Source of the DNA: Gillisia sp. UBA3175
GTDB taxonomy: Bacteria; Bacteroidota; Bacteroidia; Flavobacteriales; Flavobacteriaceae
Length of the DNA stretch: 64,000 nt
Direction of reading: 5' to 3'
Assembly: GCA_002364325.1 (NCBI GenBank)
Contig: DEXV01000003.1
Location: 969,229-1,033,228 of the forward strand
Positions within the stretch are counted from its first letter, which is position 1. Each line of letters starts with the position of its first letter. Made by a program: the position numbers and the translations under genes. Below the pieces are notes generated by a model that saw only the letters and a list, made by a program, of their open reading frames with translations, did no database searches and was not told the DNA's origin. Below, piece after piece: positions 34,642-43,865 of the stretch.

Positions 34642-35240
34642 CGTAAAAAATTTCAGATTGAATAATTCTCAATCTCATTATTTAAAAAAGCAATATTCCG
34701 ATTATTATATTCAATCGAGCTTAATTTTCGAAAAATTTTATTTTGAAATTTTTAAGTCACAATTGTAAAAAAAATTATAAAAGAGCTTAATTTTTAATGA
34801 ACAAGTTACTGAATTCAAGAATTCATTTAGCTAAATTCCTTTCGACTTCTCCTATATTAACCAATAGCTCAAATAGATCTGCTGATAATTCTTCTTAACA
34901 TACATTTTTAGACTTAGCTTTTGGAAACACTTTATTCAATTCCTACTCTGCACATACTACAGATACATCCTCATTAGCTAATTCTTAAGTCTCTAGATTC
35001 TTACAAGAAATTTGTACTATCTTAAAATATTGTACAACTTAAAATGCTGAATTTTGAAATTATATTACTGATGATTTTATTTTTGATCTAATAATAAGGA
35101 ATGGTTATTAAAGGTTTATAAAGACAATTCTTCCTTTTCTCAAATTAATGCTAAATCACTGATTTATTATTTAAAAGATATAAGAATAAAAAAAGCGATC
35201 CATTGTAGATCGCTTCTAATTATAACTGTTAATTTTAATA
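34642..35240. other. Intergenic region with terminator; only a doubtful short ORF
   Basis: This 599-base gap holds the terminator of the fasciclin gene (35193-35215). A 33-codon ATG frame at 34797-34898 encodes a Ser/Asn-rich peptide with no match to anything I know and is probably chance. Nothing else can be supported. Confidence 0.5.
35193..35215 (-). terminator. Terminator of the fasciclin gene
   Basis: AAGCGATC (35193-35200) and GATCGCTT (35208-35215) form a perfect stem with a seven-base loop; on the minus strand it is followed by TTTTTTTATTC. Confidence 0.85.
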
Positions 35241-35828
35241 TTACATACCAGGTAACATCACAGTGTTTACAACATGTATTACTCCGTTAGATTGGTTAAC
35301 ATCTGCAATAGTAACGGTAGACGTTCCACCATTCGCATCAGTAATTATCACATTTTTACCACTCATAGAAGCAGTTAGTTTTCCACCGTTAACAGCAGTA
35401 AACATAGCTTTACCATTTCCTTTCTTAATAGCATTCATAATATCCGTTGCAGAATATTTTCCAGCTACTACGTGATAAGTAAGTACATTTTGTAATTGTT
35501 TTTTATTTTCTGCCTCTAAAAGACTAGCAACGGTTCCTGCAGGTAATTTATCGAATGCAGCGTTTGTTGGAGCAAAAACGGTAAAAGGACCATCTCCCTG
35601 TAATGTTGTAACAAGATCTGCTGCTTTAACCGCTGCAACTAATGTCGTGTGATCTTTAGAATTCACTGCATTCTCAACGATATTTTTTGTAGGGTACATT
35701 GCTGCTCCACCTACCATAACTGTCATGTTTTTATCATTCATCGTTGCTGTATCTTTTGTTGAATTACAAGCTCCTAATGAAAGAATTGAAACGAATAAAA
35801 ATGCTTTAAAAATGTTTTTAGTTTTCAT
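35241..35828 (-). CDS. Fasciclin (FAS1) domain lipoprotein
   Basis: The frame is open to 35894, but the ATG at 35828 gives a lipoprotein signal peptide (MKTKNIFKAFLFV to SLGAC, lipidated Cys at about 21) and is chosen; the protein is 195 residues. A single FAS1 domain follows (about 55-190): DHTTLVAAVKAADLV, GPFTVFAPTNAAFDKLPAGT, NVLTYHVVAGKYSATDI and the closing NGVIHVVNTVMLPG. FAS1 domains mediate adhesion or protein interaction. The protein would be anchored to a membrane facing the periplasm or surface. Single-gene unit. Confidence 0.9.
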   Translation of the reverse strand: MKTKNIFKAFLFVSILSLGACNSTKDTATMNDKNMTVMVGGAAMYPTKNIVENAVNSKDHTTLVAAVKAADLVTTLQGDGPFTVFAPTNAAFDKLPAGTVASLLEAENKKQLQNVLTYHVVAGKYSATDIMNAIKKGNGKAMFTAVNGGKLTASMSGKNVIITDANGGTSTVTIADVNQSNGVIHVVNTVMLPGM

Positions 35829-36004
35829 AATTGTTGATTTGTTATTATATATCCTAATAAACGCAGATGAAGGCAGTGCGGTTTTAAATTTCATATTTTT
35901 TATGGTTTAATTAACGATTAGGCTACAATATGATATATTCTGAATACCTAATAGAAGATGCTTAGCGAAGCCTTATTTAAAAGATTTATATAAGAATTAG
36001 AAAT

Positions 36005-36039
36005 AAAAAACCCAATGTTCGAGGAACATTGGGTTTTTT
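36005..36039. terminator. Strong bidirectional terminator
   Basis: AAAAAACCCAATGTTC (36005-36020) pairs perfectly with GAACATTGGGTTTTTT (36024-36039) around a three-base loop. It serves the J-domain/KTSC gene on the minus strand, 22 bases after its stop. Confidence 0.9.
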
Positions 36040-36061
36040 AAAAATTTTTATATTTTAGATT

Positions 36062-36517
36062 TTAAGCTTCCTGAAGCTCAAGATCTTTTTTGGATTTTCT
36101 GTAAAGAAATGAATTAAAAATATTTCTTTTTGCGAATCTAAATTGCCTGTCTGAATTGATTAGCTTAACAAATAATGGTTTGTTAACTCCAAAATATTCA
36201 TATGTAGTACCATCTGTAAAAGAGATCTCCAGAACATTCCCCTTGTGTTGGAAATCTGAGATTCCAGCTTCTGAAGTAGTTTTGTTATACTCGTCTAAAT
36301 TAGCAGCAATAGTCTCTGGAGCTATACTTACCAAGAAGTGGTATCCATCTATAATTTGCTTACTTTTTACTTCAGCTTCAGCATGTTTCTCATCACTTTC
36401 CTGAAATTTATCTGGATGCCATTCCTTTACTAAATTTCTGTAGGCTGTTTTTAATTGTTTAAGATCGATGTCTTTTTCAACATTAAACAATTTCTTATAT
36501 TCATTAACACGCTTCAT
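36062..36517 (-). CDS. J-domain plus KTSC domain protein
   Basis: The 151-residue protein combines a J-domain (about 5-65), with the Hsp70-stimulating HPD tripeptide at 34-36 (KEWHPDKF), and a C-terminal KTSC-like domain (about 80-140): VLEISFTDGTTYEYFGV, then KPLFVKLINSDRQFRFAKRNIFN. The KTSC fold is short, basic and often linked to nucleic acids or RNA-associated proteins. The combination recurs in flavobacteria, but the role is unknown; recruitment of DnaK to an RNA-bound client is one option. It is monocistronic with a strong terminator. Confidence 0.78.
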   Translation of the reverse strand: MKRVNEYKKLFNVEKDIDLKQLKTAYRNLVKEWHPDKFQESDEKHAEAEVKSKQIIDGYHFLVSIAPETIAANLDEYNKTTSEAGISDFQHKGNVLEISFTDGTTYEYFGVNKPLFVKLINSDRQFRFAKRNIFNSFLYRKSKKDLELQEA

Positions 36518-36723
36518 AGATGCTTATTTTTTATCAGCCGCGAATTTACAACTTTTTATCTAATTACAAGCATTTCTTTTAAATTGTTATTGTGTGATAT
36601 CTAATTAGCCTTCAGCTCCTTATGTATTAAGGAATTGTATTTTGAAACGAAGCTGAATTTCCTTTTGATCTATATTTTTAAAAGTCATCGTAAAAGCTGA
36701 AATAATTAATAATCTAACGACTT

Positions 36724-37224
36724 TTATTTAAGTTTCATTTTTAAATTGGGAATTACAGCCTGCTTTAAAAGCTCGAGCTTTGGGGTAATATAAATTTTGC
36801 AGAATGGTTTTTGTGGATTCTTTTTGTAATAATTTGTGATCTCTTCTCTTGAAGGTTTAAACTCTTTAAAAGCTAACACTTTAGTGATGAGTTGATCTTT
36901 ATACTCAACCTGAAATCCCTTAAAAATACTATTCACTTCAATAGCTTGTTCTTTAGAAAAAGTATAAATAGCAGATCTATACTTTTCCCGCATACTATGT
37001 TGGGAAGTACTTTTATGAGTTTTAAGATGAACGTCAATTATTGTACTTAAACTAATCTCTTTAGAAGTGAAATGAACGATCACTGCTTCAGAAAAATCAC
37101 TATTAGTACCATAGGAAGAAATAAAACCTTGTTTAACCTGTGTAACCCCTTGCAAAGATTGAAATACGGCTTCAGTACACCAATGGCAACCTCCTCCAAC
37201 TGCTATTTTAGATAGTTCGCTCAT
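36724..37224 (-). CDS. msrA: Divergent MsrA-like methionine sulfoxide reductase
   Basis: The 166-residue protein starts with GGGCHWCTEAVFQSLQGV (10-27), the MsrA active site with nucleophilic Cys13; His14 replaces the usual Phe. HKSTSQHSMREKYRSAIY corresponds to the conserved HDPTQ...QYRSAIF region. However the central YSGG-x-NPxYExVCSG-TGHAE element is shortened to ISSYGTNSDFSEAVIVHF, so several substrate-site residues are missing. No resolving Cys pair is seen at the C-terminus. It may reduce methionine sulfoxide with altered specificity. The upstream helicase gene ends 46 bases before it on the same strand. Confidence 0.72.
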   Translation of the reverse strand: MSELSKIAVGGGCHWCTEAVFQSLQGVTQVKQGFISSYGTNSDFSEAVIVHFTSKEISLSTIIDVHLKTHKSTSQHSMREKYRSAIYTFSKEQAIEVNSIFKGFQVEYKDQLITKVLAFKEFKPSREEITNYYKKNPQKPFCKIYITPKLELLKQAVIPNLKMKLK

Positions 37225-37270
37225 AGCTGTAGCTCTCCTCTAAATATTGTGATTCACTGTTATAGATCAA

Positions 37271-38611
37271 TTATCTTCTTTTTTTAACCACTATTTCTGC
37301 TTTAATAAGTGCATCAGATTTTTTCTGAAGTAGATAAGATGCCAACATTTTCTCCATCAATTCCTCTTTAGTTAAATGATGAAAAATGGTTTTTATTTGA
37401 TCTTTCAATTCTTTCGAAACTTGATGATTTGGTTTGGTCTTAAAGATCTGTCTCGCCCAAAGCAATGTATTGCTCTGTTCTACACTTTCTGCAGTGGGCT
37501 TCACATACTCATTAAAAACAATACCTAACTCCTCCTGAAATTCTGCAATGTCATGGATCTCTTCTTTTTGAATGACCGTTAGTGAAAGTCCCTTTGCCCC
37601 TGCCCTGGCCGTTCTTCCACTTCTATGCACATATACTTCATAAACATCTGGTAAATGATAATTCACCACATAAGAGATCTCTTTTACATCTATACCTCTT
37701 GCAGCAAGATCTGTAGCTACAAGAATATTAATATTTCCTTCTCTAAATTGCTTCATGATACGGTCTCGAATAGGTTGAGACAAACTACCATGCAAAGCAC
37801 CAGATGAAAATTTATTGATAGCTAAATTTTTTGCCAGCTTATTTACCGCGGCTTTGGTTTTACAAAAAATGATCCCTCGCTCCCCTTCTTTAGAACTCAA
37901 AAAGTGCATTAAAACTTCCAATTTCTCAATTGGTTCTACCACTACAAATTGGTGATTTATTTCTTGGTTTCCTACAGTTTCCATATTAGCACTTACCTGT
38001 ATCACATTTTTCGACATGTAATTTTGAATAAGCTGTTTAATGGTTCCCGGTAAGGTAGCGGAAAACAATAAAGTTCTTCTTTTCTTAGGTAGCACTGCTA
38101 CTATCTCATCCAAGCCATCTTTTAAGGATGTCACCATTTCATCTGCTTCGTCCAGAACTAAATAGCTTACTTTAGAAAGATTGATCGTTTCTCTCTTAAT
38201 AAGATCTATAAGCCTTCCCGGTGTTGCAATTACGATATGTGTTGGTCTAGAAAGACGCTCAATTTGAGGTTTAATAGGAATACCACCGCAAGTTGCTGCT
38301 ATAGAAACATTTGGTAGGTTGGTTGCATAACTTTCAAAATTACTGAGGATCTGATGTCCCAGTTCCCGAGTAGGAACCAAGATCACAACTTGTATATGGG
38401 AATCCTCCGTTTTGATAAGTTGAAGTAATGGTAAGCCAAAAGCAGCAGTTTTACCTGTTCCCGTTTTTGCCAGACCAACAAAATCATCAGTTTTTGTAAG
38501 TAATATCGGAATTGTCTTTTCCTGAATTTCAGTTGGAACAGAGATATTTAAGGTCTCTAAACTTTTAATGATATCTTGATATATTCCTAATTTGGAAAAT
38601 TGATTCGGCAT
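37271..38611 (-). CDS. DEAD-box RNA helicase
   Basis: The 446-residue protein has all core motifs: an upstream Q motif (FSKLGIYQDII...PTEIQ), motif I AKTGTGKT, PTRELGHQ, TPGRLIDL, VLDEADEM (motif II), SATLPG (motif III), then IIFCKTK, ATDLAARGIDV and HRSGRTAR in the second RecA domain. The basic C-terminal tail (about 380-446) has no DbpA domain. Such helicases remodel RNA during ribosome assembly or decay at low temperature. MsrA-like gene follows at 46 bases, perhaps cotranscribed. Confidence 0.92.
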   Translation of the reverse strand: MPNQFSKLGIYQDIIKSLETLNISVPTEIQEKTIPILLTKTDDFVGLAKTGTGKTAAFGLPLLQLIKTEDSHIQVVILVPTRELGHQILSNFESYATNLPNVSIAATCGGIPIKPQIERLSRPTHIVIATPGRLIDLIKRETINLSKVSYLVLDEADEMVTSLKDGLDEIVAVLPKKRRTLLFSATLPGTIKQLIQNYMSKNVIQVSANMETVGNQEINHQFVVVEPIEKLEVLMHFLSSKEGERGIIFCKTKAAVNKLAKNLAINKFSSGALHGSLSQPIRDRIMKQFREGNINILVATDLAARGIDVKEISYVVNYHLPDVYEVYVHRSGRTARAGAKGLSLTVIQKEEIHDIAEFQEELGIVFNEYVKPTAESVEQSNTLLWARQIFKTKPNHQVSKELKDQIKTIFHHLTKEELMEKMLASYLLQKKSDALIKAEIVVKKRR

Positions 38612-38728
38612 AAATTTATTTTTGTCAAAGGTAAATACTCTTTTTCACTTAAAAACTTGAGAGATGAGTCATTATATGTAATATAAATATGACTTGAGAA
38701 TACCCTATTATAATGATAATTAATAATT

Positions 38729-39802
38729 TTAGTTTTTAACTAGGTTTCTTAGAGCAACCCATTGCTTTAACATATCCTTAGAATCGCATGCGGGATATCC
38801 CAAAACAGTTTTGCCGGCGGCAACATCACTCATAACACCAGAGCCTCCACCTACAATTGCACCAGAATGAATGGTTGTATGATCTTTAATAGACGCACTA
38901 CCACCAATAATTACTCCATCGCCCAAGGTAACAGAACCAGCAAGTCCACTTCCTCCTGCCATAATACATGACCTACCCATTATCGAATTATGCCCTATCT
39001 GTACTAGATTGTCTATTTTACAACCATCACCAATAACAGTAGAACTAAATTTACCTCGATCTACACAGGAATTAGCTCCAATTTCCACGTGATTTCCAAT
39101 AACTACATTACCAATTTGGGGAATTTTCACCAATCCTCGTCGGTCATCACTAGGTCTGTAACCAAATCCGTCAGATCCAATACTCACATTGCTATGAAAG
39201 ATGCAATGTCTAACAATTTCACTGCGCTCTCTTATTACCGTTCCAGACCAAATCACTGTATTATCTCCAATAGTGGTTTCATCCATAATAGTCACGTTAG
39301 GATATAAGAATACATTATTTCCAAGAACCACGTTTTTACCAACAAAACAACCTGCACTTATCACACAATTTTCACCAATAATTACCGACTCATGCACTGT
39401 GGCCATCGCGTGAATCCCGATTTCTAATTTTGGAGATCCCGGATTAAAATATTCCAATACCTTAACCATAGCAAGATCTGCATTCTTAACTCTAATTAAT
39501 GCTTTCCCTTCTTCAGGTTCTAAATCTATAGTATCATTTATAATGGCTGCCATGGCCTTAGAAGTTTGCCATGCCTTGATATATTTTCTATTTCCTATGA
39601 AGGAGATATGATCATTTTTGGCACGTTCAAGTTGTTCTGGTCCGGAAATAAGCAAATCTTTATTCCCAACTAACTCACCATTAATTAGCTTGTTTAACTC
39701 AGTAATATTGCAGGTTTTCAAAATAGGGTAGTAATTTTTAGGGTTTATTGCACGAGATAGAAATAATGCAATAAAACAGCTTATTGTATCATTTCCATGC
39801 AA
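38729..39802 (-). CDS. lpxD: LpxD-like UDP-3-O-acyl-glucosamine N-acyltransferase
   Basis: The protein has an LpxD-type N-terminal domain (about 36-110), then a left-handed beta helix of hexapeptide repeats (about 125-340) with VIGDGCKIDNLVQIGHNSIM containing the catalytic His271. LpxD adds the N-linked hydroxy-acyl chain in lipid A synthesis. The annotated ATG (39802) leaves an extra 27-residue N-terminus; a TTG at 39721 (Leu28, L-K-T-C-N-I-T-E-L) fits the family length (about 330) better. It is not next to lpxC/fabZ/lpxA, so it may be a second copy rather than the housekeeping one. Confidence 0.82.
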   Translation of the reverse strand: MHGNDTISCFIALFLSRAINPKNYYPILKTCNITELNKLINGELVGNKDLLISGPEQLERAKNDHISFIGNRKYIKAWQTSKAMAAIINDTIDLEPEEGKALIRVKNADLAMVKVLEYFNPGSPKLEIGIHAMATVHESVIIGENCVISAGCFVGKNVVLGNNVFLYPNVTIMDETTIGDNTVIWSGTVIRERSEIVRHCIFHSNVSIGSDGFGYRPSDDRRGLVKIPQIGNVVIGNHVEIGANSCVDRGKFSSTVIGDGCKIDNLVQIGHNSIMGRSCIMAGGSGLAGSVTLGDGVIIGGSASIKDHTTIHSGAIVGGGSGVMSDVAAGKTVLGYPACDSKDMLKQWVALRNLVKN

Positions 39803-39956
39803 AGATAATAGGAATAATTTTACAACCTGTTATTAATCAGTTTAATAAATGCTGCTTATACTATAATGTGATTATAAAATATTGACTTCCAAATAGAAGT
39901 GTTCTATAATTTATTAAAAGGACAATTTTTCTTTAATGCCAAAAGGCGACTGCACT

Positions 39957-40067
39957 CTATACCCGAGAATACTTCTTATAAAGAATGTTGAGTAGAGGTA
40001 AATTCTCTAAAGTGGTTTCCTGCCAGCAATTCGTTTCGATAATCCTATTGCTAGGAACTCCCCATTT
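39957..40067 (-). pseudogene. Possible relic of a TlpA-like thioredoxin-fold protein
   Basis: A 36-codon minus-strand frame without a start reads KWGVPSNRIIETNCWQ and then NLPLLNILYKKYSRV before a stop. It resembles the NFWATWC-x-PC-x-x-ELP-x-LN-x-LY-x-KY region of TlpA/ResA proteins with the CxxC destroyed. It is short and the match is judged by eye only. The rest of the 39803-40107 gap is featureless. Confidence 0.3.
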
Positions 40068-40107
40068 CTATAAATGATTACTTCTTTTATATACTAAAAG
40101 CAATATT

Positions 40108-40635
40108 TTAATCTATATCCTGAAGTATGAAATTAGAATTATGAGCTTCTCTTAATTCCTCATAATATTCAATTTTAGAAGGCTTAGACATAGCTACAAT
40201 TATCAAAATTCCGCTAAAAAACAAACTTATTACAATGCATATTCCCACTAAAAATGGATTATTAAAAGAGATTATAACTCCTACAATCAAAATAATTATT
40301 AAAGTAAAAATAGTTTGAAAGGTGGAATGATTCTTTAATGTATCATCCATTCTTAAACTTTCATTTTTCAAGAATAAGGCCTTGTTATTATTATAAATAT
40401 TTTCATTATTAATTATTACAGCTGCATTTTTTTTTCCGTATAAAAGTCCAGAAAGCAGAGCAATTATACCCGAAAATAACAAAGCCCAGAACATTCCATT
40501 TACTAAGAGATCGTCCGTTGCCAAAAAGAATGCTCCTGTAGAGAGACATAATAATAGAAATCCAAAGATCATAAAGTAAAAGCTTATCGCCTTTTGCGAA
40601 TTAATATATTGTTTAAGAGATTTTAATAGATCCAT
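40108..40635 (-). CDS. Four-helix membrane protein of unknown function
   Basis: The 175-residue protein has two N-terminal helices (about 17-40, 46-67), a hydrophilic Asn/Lys-rich middle (68-107: KKNAAVIINNENIYNNNKAL), two further helices (108-127, 130-152) and a soluble end. No domain or motif is recognised. It is a single gene with no informative neighbours; the start MDLLKSLKQY has no alternative nearby. Function is unknown. Confidence 0.55.
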   Translation of the reverse strand: MDLLKSLKQYINSQKAISFYFMIFGFLLLCLSTGAFFLATDDLLVNGMFWALLFSGIIALLSGLLYGKKNAAVIINNENIYNNNKALFLKNESLRMDDTLKNHSTFQTIFTLIIILIVGVIISFNNPFLVGICIVISLFFSGILIIVAMSKPSKIEYYEELREAHNSNFILQDID

Positions 40636-40878
40636 AGAATGATGAGGGCATTAGAATAATTAGATATTTGTAATTAAATTAAATACTTATATGCTTTAAA
40701 ATATACTTCCGAATAAAATATTAAGCAAGTTTAATTTTTACAATTGTAAACTTACTAGACTTTAAATTACAGCTATTAAAAATAAATAAATAGAAAATTC
40801 GAGCAGTTTAAATTGCGTTCGTTATTATATAGAATCATAGCTAAACGTAGCTGCAATTCTTAAATCCTTTTTAACAAT

Positions 40879-43695
40879 TTATAGAGGATTCCCATAAATG
40901 TCAAGTTCCACAACCTCTTTCCCAAGTTTTTTTACTTCTTCCAACTGTGTGGCTTTATCACCAACAACTACATAGATCATTTCTTCCTCCTCAAGATAAT
41001 CTTCAATTACATCTTTAAAATCTTCTAGAGACATATCTAAAAGTTCATTTTGCTTGTCTTTAATAAAACTTGTAGGTTTATTATATTTACTAATATCCTG
41101 TAAGATATTTAGCTTAGCACCCAAACTTTCAAAAGATCTGGTGTTTTCTTTCACTAATTTATTTTTGGTTAATTTCATTTCTTCTTTTCCAAAATCATCC
41201 TCATAATTTGCAAGCATTTCTTTTATGATCTCTAAAGAAGCTAAGGTTGCATTTGCTCTTACACTAGTTGAAATATAAAATGGTGAAACTTCAAGATTTT
41301 CTGAAATTCCAGAATAAGCTCCGTAAGTATAACCTTTCCCTATTCTTAACGTTTGAAATAATTTACCACTAGATCCTCCTCCCAATATTTCATTAGAAAA
41401 GGCTAATTTATTAGCATCCTCATTTGTTGCTGAAAGTACTAGTTTTCCAATAAGAATTACCGATTGTTTGGCTTCAGGAAAATCTATAAAATATAGTTTC
41501 CCAGCTTTTCCAATAGCATCTATCTTTTGATTAGGTAGTTCTACAGCTGCAGTTGTCCAAGTTGAAGCTATTTCACTTAAAGCAGATTTCACTTCTGCTT
41601 CAGAAATTGCGCCTGCAACATGAAAGGTAGCATCTTGGGGAGATAATTTTTTGTAATATTCCTTAAGATCTGCAATAGTAATACCGGAAGTCGATTCTAA
41701 ACTCCCTGATCCTGATATACCAAAATTATTGGATGTTCCATAAAGTAATTTATAGAATGCTAAAGAAGCGATAGAAGACGGATCTGCCTCTCTTCCTTTT
41801 AGACTGGTCTCTAATGCTCTTTTTAATCGTTCAAATTCTTTGGCGTCCCATCTTGGTTTTAAAAGTATCTCCTGAACCAATTTAATAGTGGCATCAAAAT
41901 TCTTACTTAAACTGGTTCCAGAAATATGAAAATCCTCATTTGTACTATAAAATCGAATATTTGCCCCTAATAATCCTATAGCTTGTTCCAATTCTGCCGG
42001 GGTCTTATTGGCCGTTCCCTCCATCATAAGCTCACTCAATAAACTAGCAACACCAGCTTTTCCTTTAGGATCAAGTTTCTGGCCCCCTGGGATGGTAATA
42101 TCGAATTGTACCAAAGGAACTTCGGAGTTTTCAATTCCTAAGATCTCCATACCATTCGCTAACGAAGCTTTCCAAACTTCTGGTGCCTCAAATAAAGGAA
42201 GTTCTCCAAATTCAGGTTCGCTTCTATCATATTTACTTAAAGTTTTCTCATAAACGGCTTCTTCGCCTTGGCCTACTTCTTCACTAGCTACATCTTGCTT
42301 TACTTCTTCAATATAAACCTCTGCCTTAGTTGCGCCATCCACAGCTAATTTTAATTGTCCGTTTGGAACAACACTTGTCATTAAATAATTCTGCCCTTTA
42401 ATGTATTTATTATAAACTCTCATCACATCTTCTCTGGTAACTACATTGGTTAATTTTGCAGCTTGCGTAATATAGCCAGGATCTCCATGAAATTCGTTGT
42501 CCTGAACCAATCTAAAAGCTTTATCTAAAATGGTGCTTACACCTTGATATAATCCAGTCTCTAACTCAGCTTTTATTCTTTGTAACTCTTTATCCTCAAA
42601 ACCATCGGTTTCAAATTTCTTGAAACCTTCTTCTATTGCCATTTTCACTTCATCAAGATCTGTATTTGCATTGGCTCTCACTCTAATTATAAATTCGCCA
42701 GCCAACTCACTACTACTTTGATAGGTTCCAATATTTGGAGCCAGTTTATTCTCTTCTACCACTGTTTTGTATAAAGCAGATTTTTTACTACCGCTTAATA
42801 ATTGCCCTAATACTTGAAGCGCATACATATCCTTATTGTAATCTTCTACAGTAGGAAATATCAATCTTAATTCCGGAAGCTTTGCAAAGCTATCTTCAAA
42901 ATAAAATGATTTTGTTTTGTTAAGTGTAACCGGATTGGGTTGAAGTTTTCCTACTTCAGGTCCTGCAGGAATTTCACCAAACCATTGCTGTACTAGTTTC
43001 TTGGTTTCTACAATATCTATATCTCCAGCAATTACAAGTGAGGCATTTCCAGCGCCATAATATTGATTGTAAAATCCCTTTACATCACCTATTGTTGCAG
43101 ATTGAAGATCAGGTAATTGACCGATAACTGTCCAGTTATATGGATGTCCTTCCGGATAGAGATTTTTTCTAATAATCTCATCTGTATATCCATATGGAGC
43201 ATTATCTACACGTTGTCTCTTTTCATTCTTTACTACCTGTTTTTCCCGCTCCAATGCGGCTTCAGTTACGGTATTTATCATATATCCAAATCGATCGGAA
43301 TCTATCCATAGGATCTTTTCAAAAGCATCTTTTGGAACTACCTCATAATATACGGTTCCATCGCTCCAAGTTCCACCATTTCTACTTCCACCCCATTCCG
43401 GGATCATTTTTCGGTTGGCGCCTACTGGTACATTTTCGGAATCATTAAAACTCATGTGCTCAAAAAAATGTGCGAATCCGGTCTTTCCAGGTTTTTCACG
43501 ATTAGATCCTACGTGCATCATAGTAGCAACAGCAACAATTGGATCGCTATGATCTTCATGAAGAATGACTTCCAATCCGTTAGATAAGGTGAATTTTTCG
43601 TAGGAAACTTTAAATTCTTGAGTGTCCTCCTGTTGAGAATAGGAGAATGAAGTTATCAACAATGCTGAAAGCGACATTAAAATTACTGAACGCAT
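40879..43695 (-). CDS. Exported M16 family metallopeptidase (two M16 halves)
   Basis: The 938-residue protein has a signal peptide (1-20) and two M16 repeats in one chain. The N-terminal half carries the inverted zinc motif H76-F-F-E79-H80 followed by the downstream zinc-ligand Glu region ALEREKQVVKNEKRQ. The C-terminal half (from about 500) lacks the motif and forms the inactive partner, with FPGGQ-like FDITIPGGQKLDPKGKAGVA and SGKLFQTLRIGKGYTYGAYS. Together they form a clamshell protease that degrades small unfolded peptides in the periplasm. Single-gene unit. Confidence 0.92.
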   Translation of the reverse strand: MRSVILMSLSALLITSFSYSQQEDTQEFKVSYEKFTLSNGLEVILHEDHSDPIVAVATMMHVGSNREKPGKTGFAHFFEHMSFNDSENVPVGANRKMIPEWGGSRNGGTWSDGTVYYEVVPKDAFEKILWIDSDRFGYMINTVTEAALEREKQVVKNEKRQRVDNAPYGYTDEIIRKNLYPEGHPYNWTVIGQLPDLQSATIGDVKGFYNQYYGAGNASLVIAGDIDIVETKKLVQQWFGEIPAGPEVGKLQPNPVTLNKTKSFYFEDSFAKLPELRLIFPTVEDYNKDMYALQVLGQLLSGSKKSALYKTVVEENKLAPNIGTYQSSSELAGEFIIRVRANANTDLDEVKMAIEEGFKKFETDGFEDKELQRIKAELETGLYQGVSTILDKAFRLVQDNEFHGDPGYITQAAKLTNVVTREDVMRVYNKYIKGQNYLMTSVVPNGQLKLAVDGATKAEVYIEEVKQDVASEEVGQGEEAVYEKTLSKYDRSEPEFGELPLFEAPEVWKASLANGMEILGIENSEVPLVQFDITIPGGQKLDPKGKAGVASLLSELMMEGTANKTPAELEQAIGLLGANIRFYSTNEDFHISGTSLSKNFDATIKLVQEILLKPRWDAKEFERLKRALETSLKGREADPSSIASLAFYKLLYGTSNNFGISGSGSLESTSGITIADLKEYYKKLSPQDATFHVAGAISEAEVKSALSEIASTWTTAAVELPNQKIDAIGKAGKLYFIDFPEAKQSVILIGKLVLSATNEDANKLAFSNEILGGGSSGKLFQTLRIGKGYTYGAYSGISENLEVSPFYISTSVRANATLASLEIIKEMLANYEDDFGKEEMKLTKNKLVKENTRSFESLGAKLNILQDISKYNKPTSFIKDKQNELLDMSLEDFKDVIEDYLEEEEMIYVVVGDKATQLEEVKKLGKEVVELDIYGNPL

Positions 43696-43865
43696 GAACT
43701 ATGATTTTTAAATGTTGAATTCTAAAAATAGGGAATTAATAATATAATATTTCTGAAATCTTTAATTTATTTGAAGTGATCCTTTTAAAAAGTACAGAAT
43801 TCTTATGAAGAAGAAGTTTTAATATCATTAATTTTTATATACCGTAAACATTTTTGGCTTACAAT

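Noticed and set aside
34797-34898. 33-codon Ser/Asn-rich ORF starting with ATG
   Set aside because: Too short, no recognisable motif and no neighbouring context; likely random.
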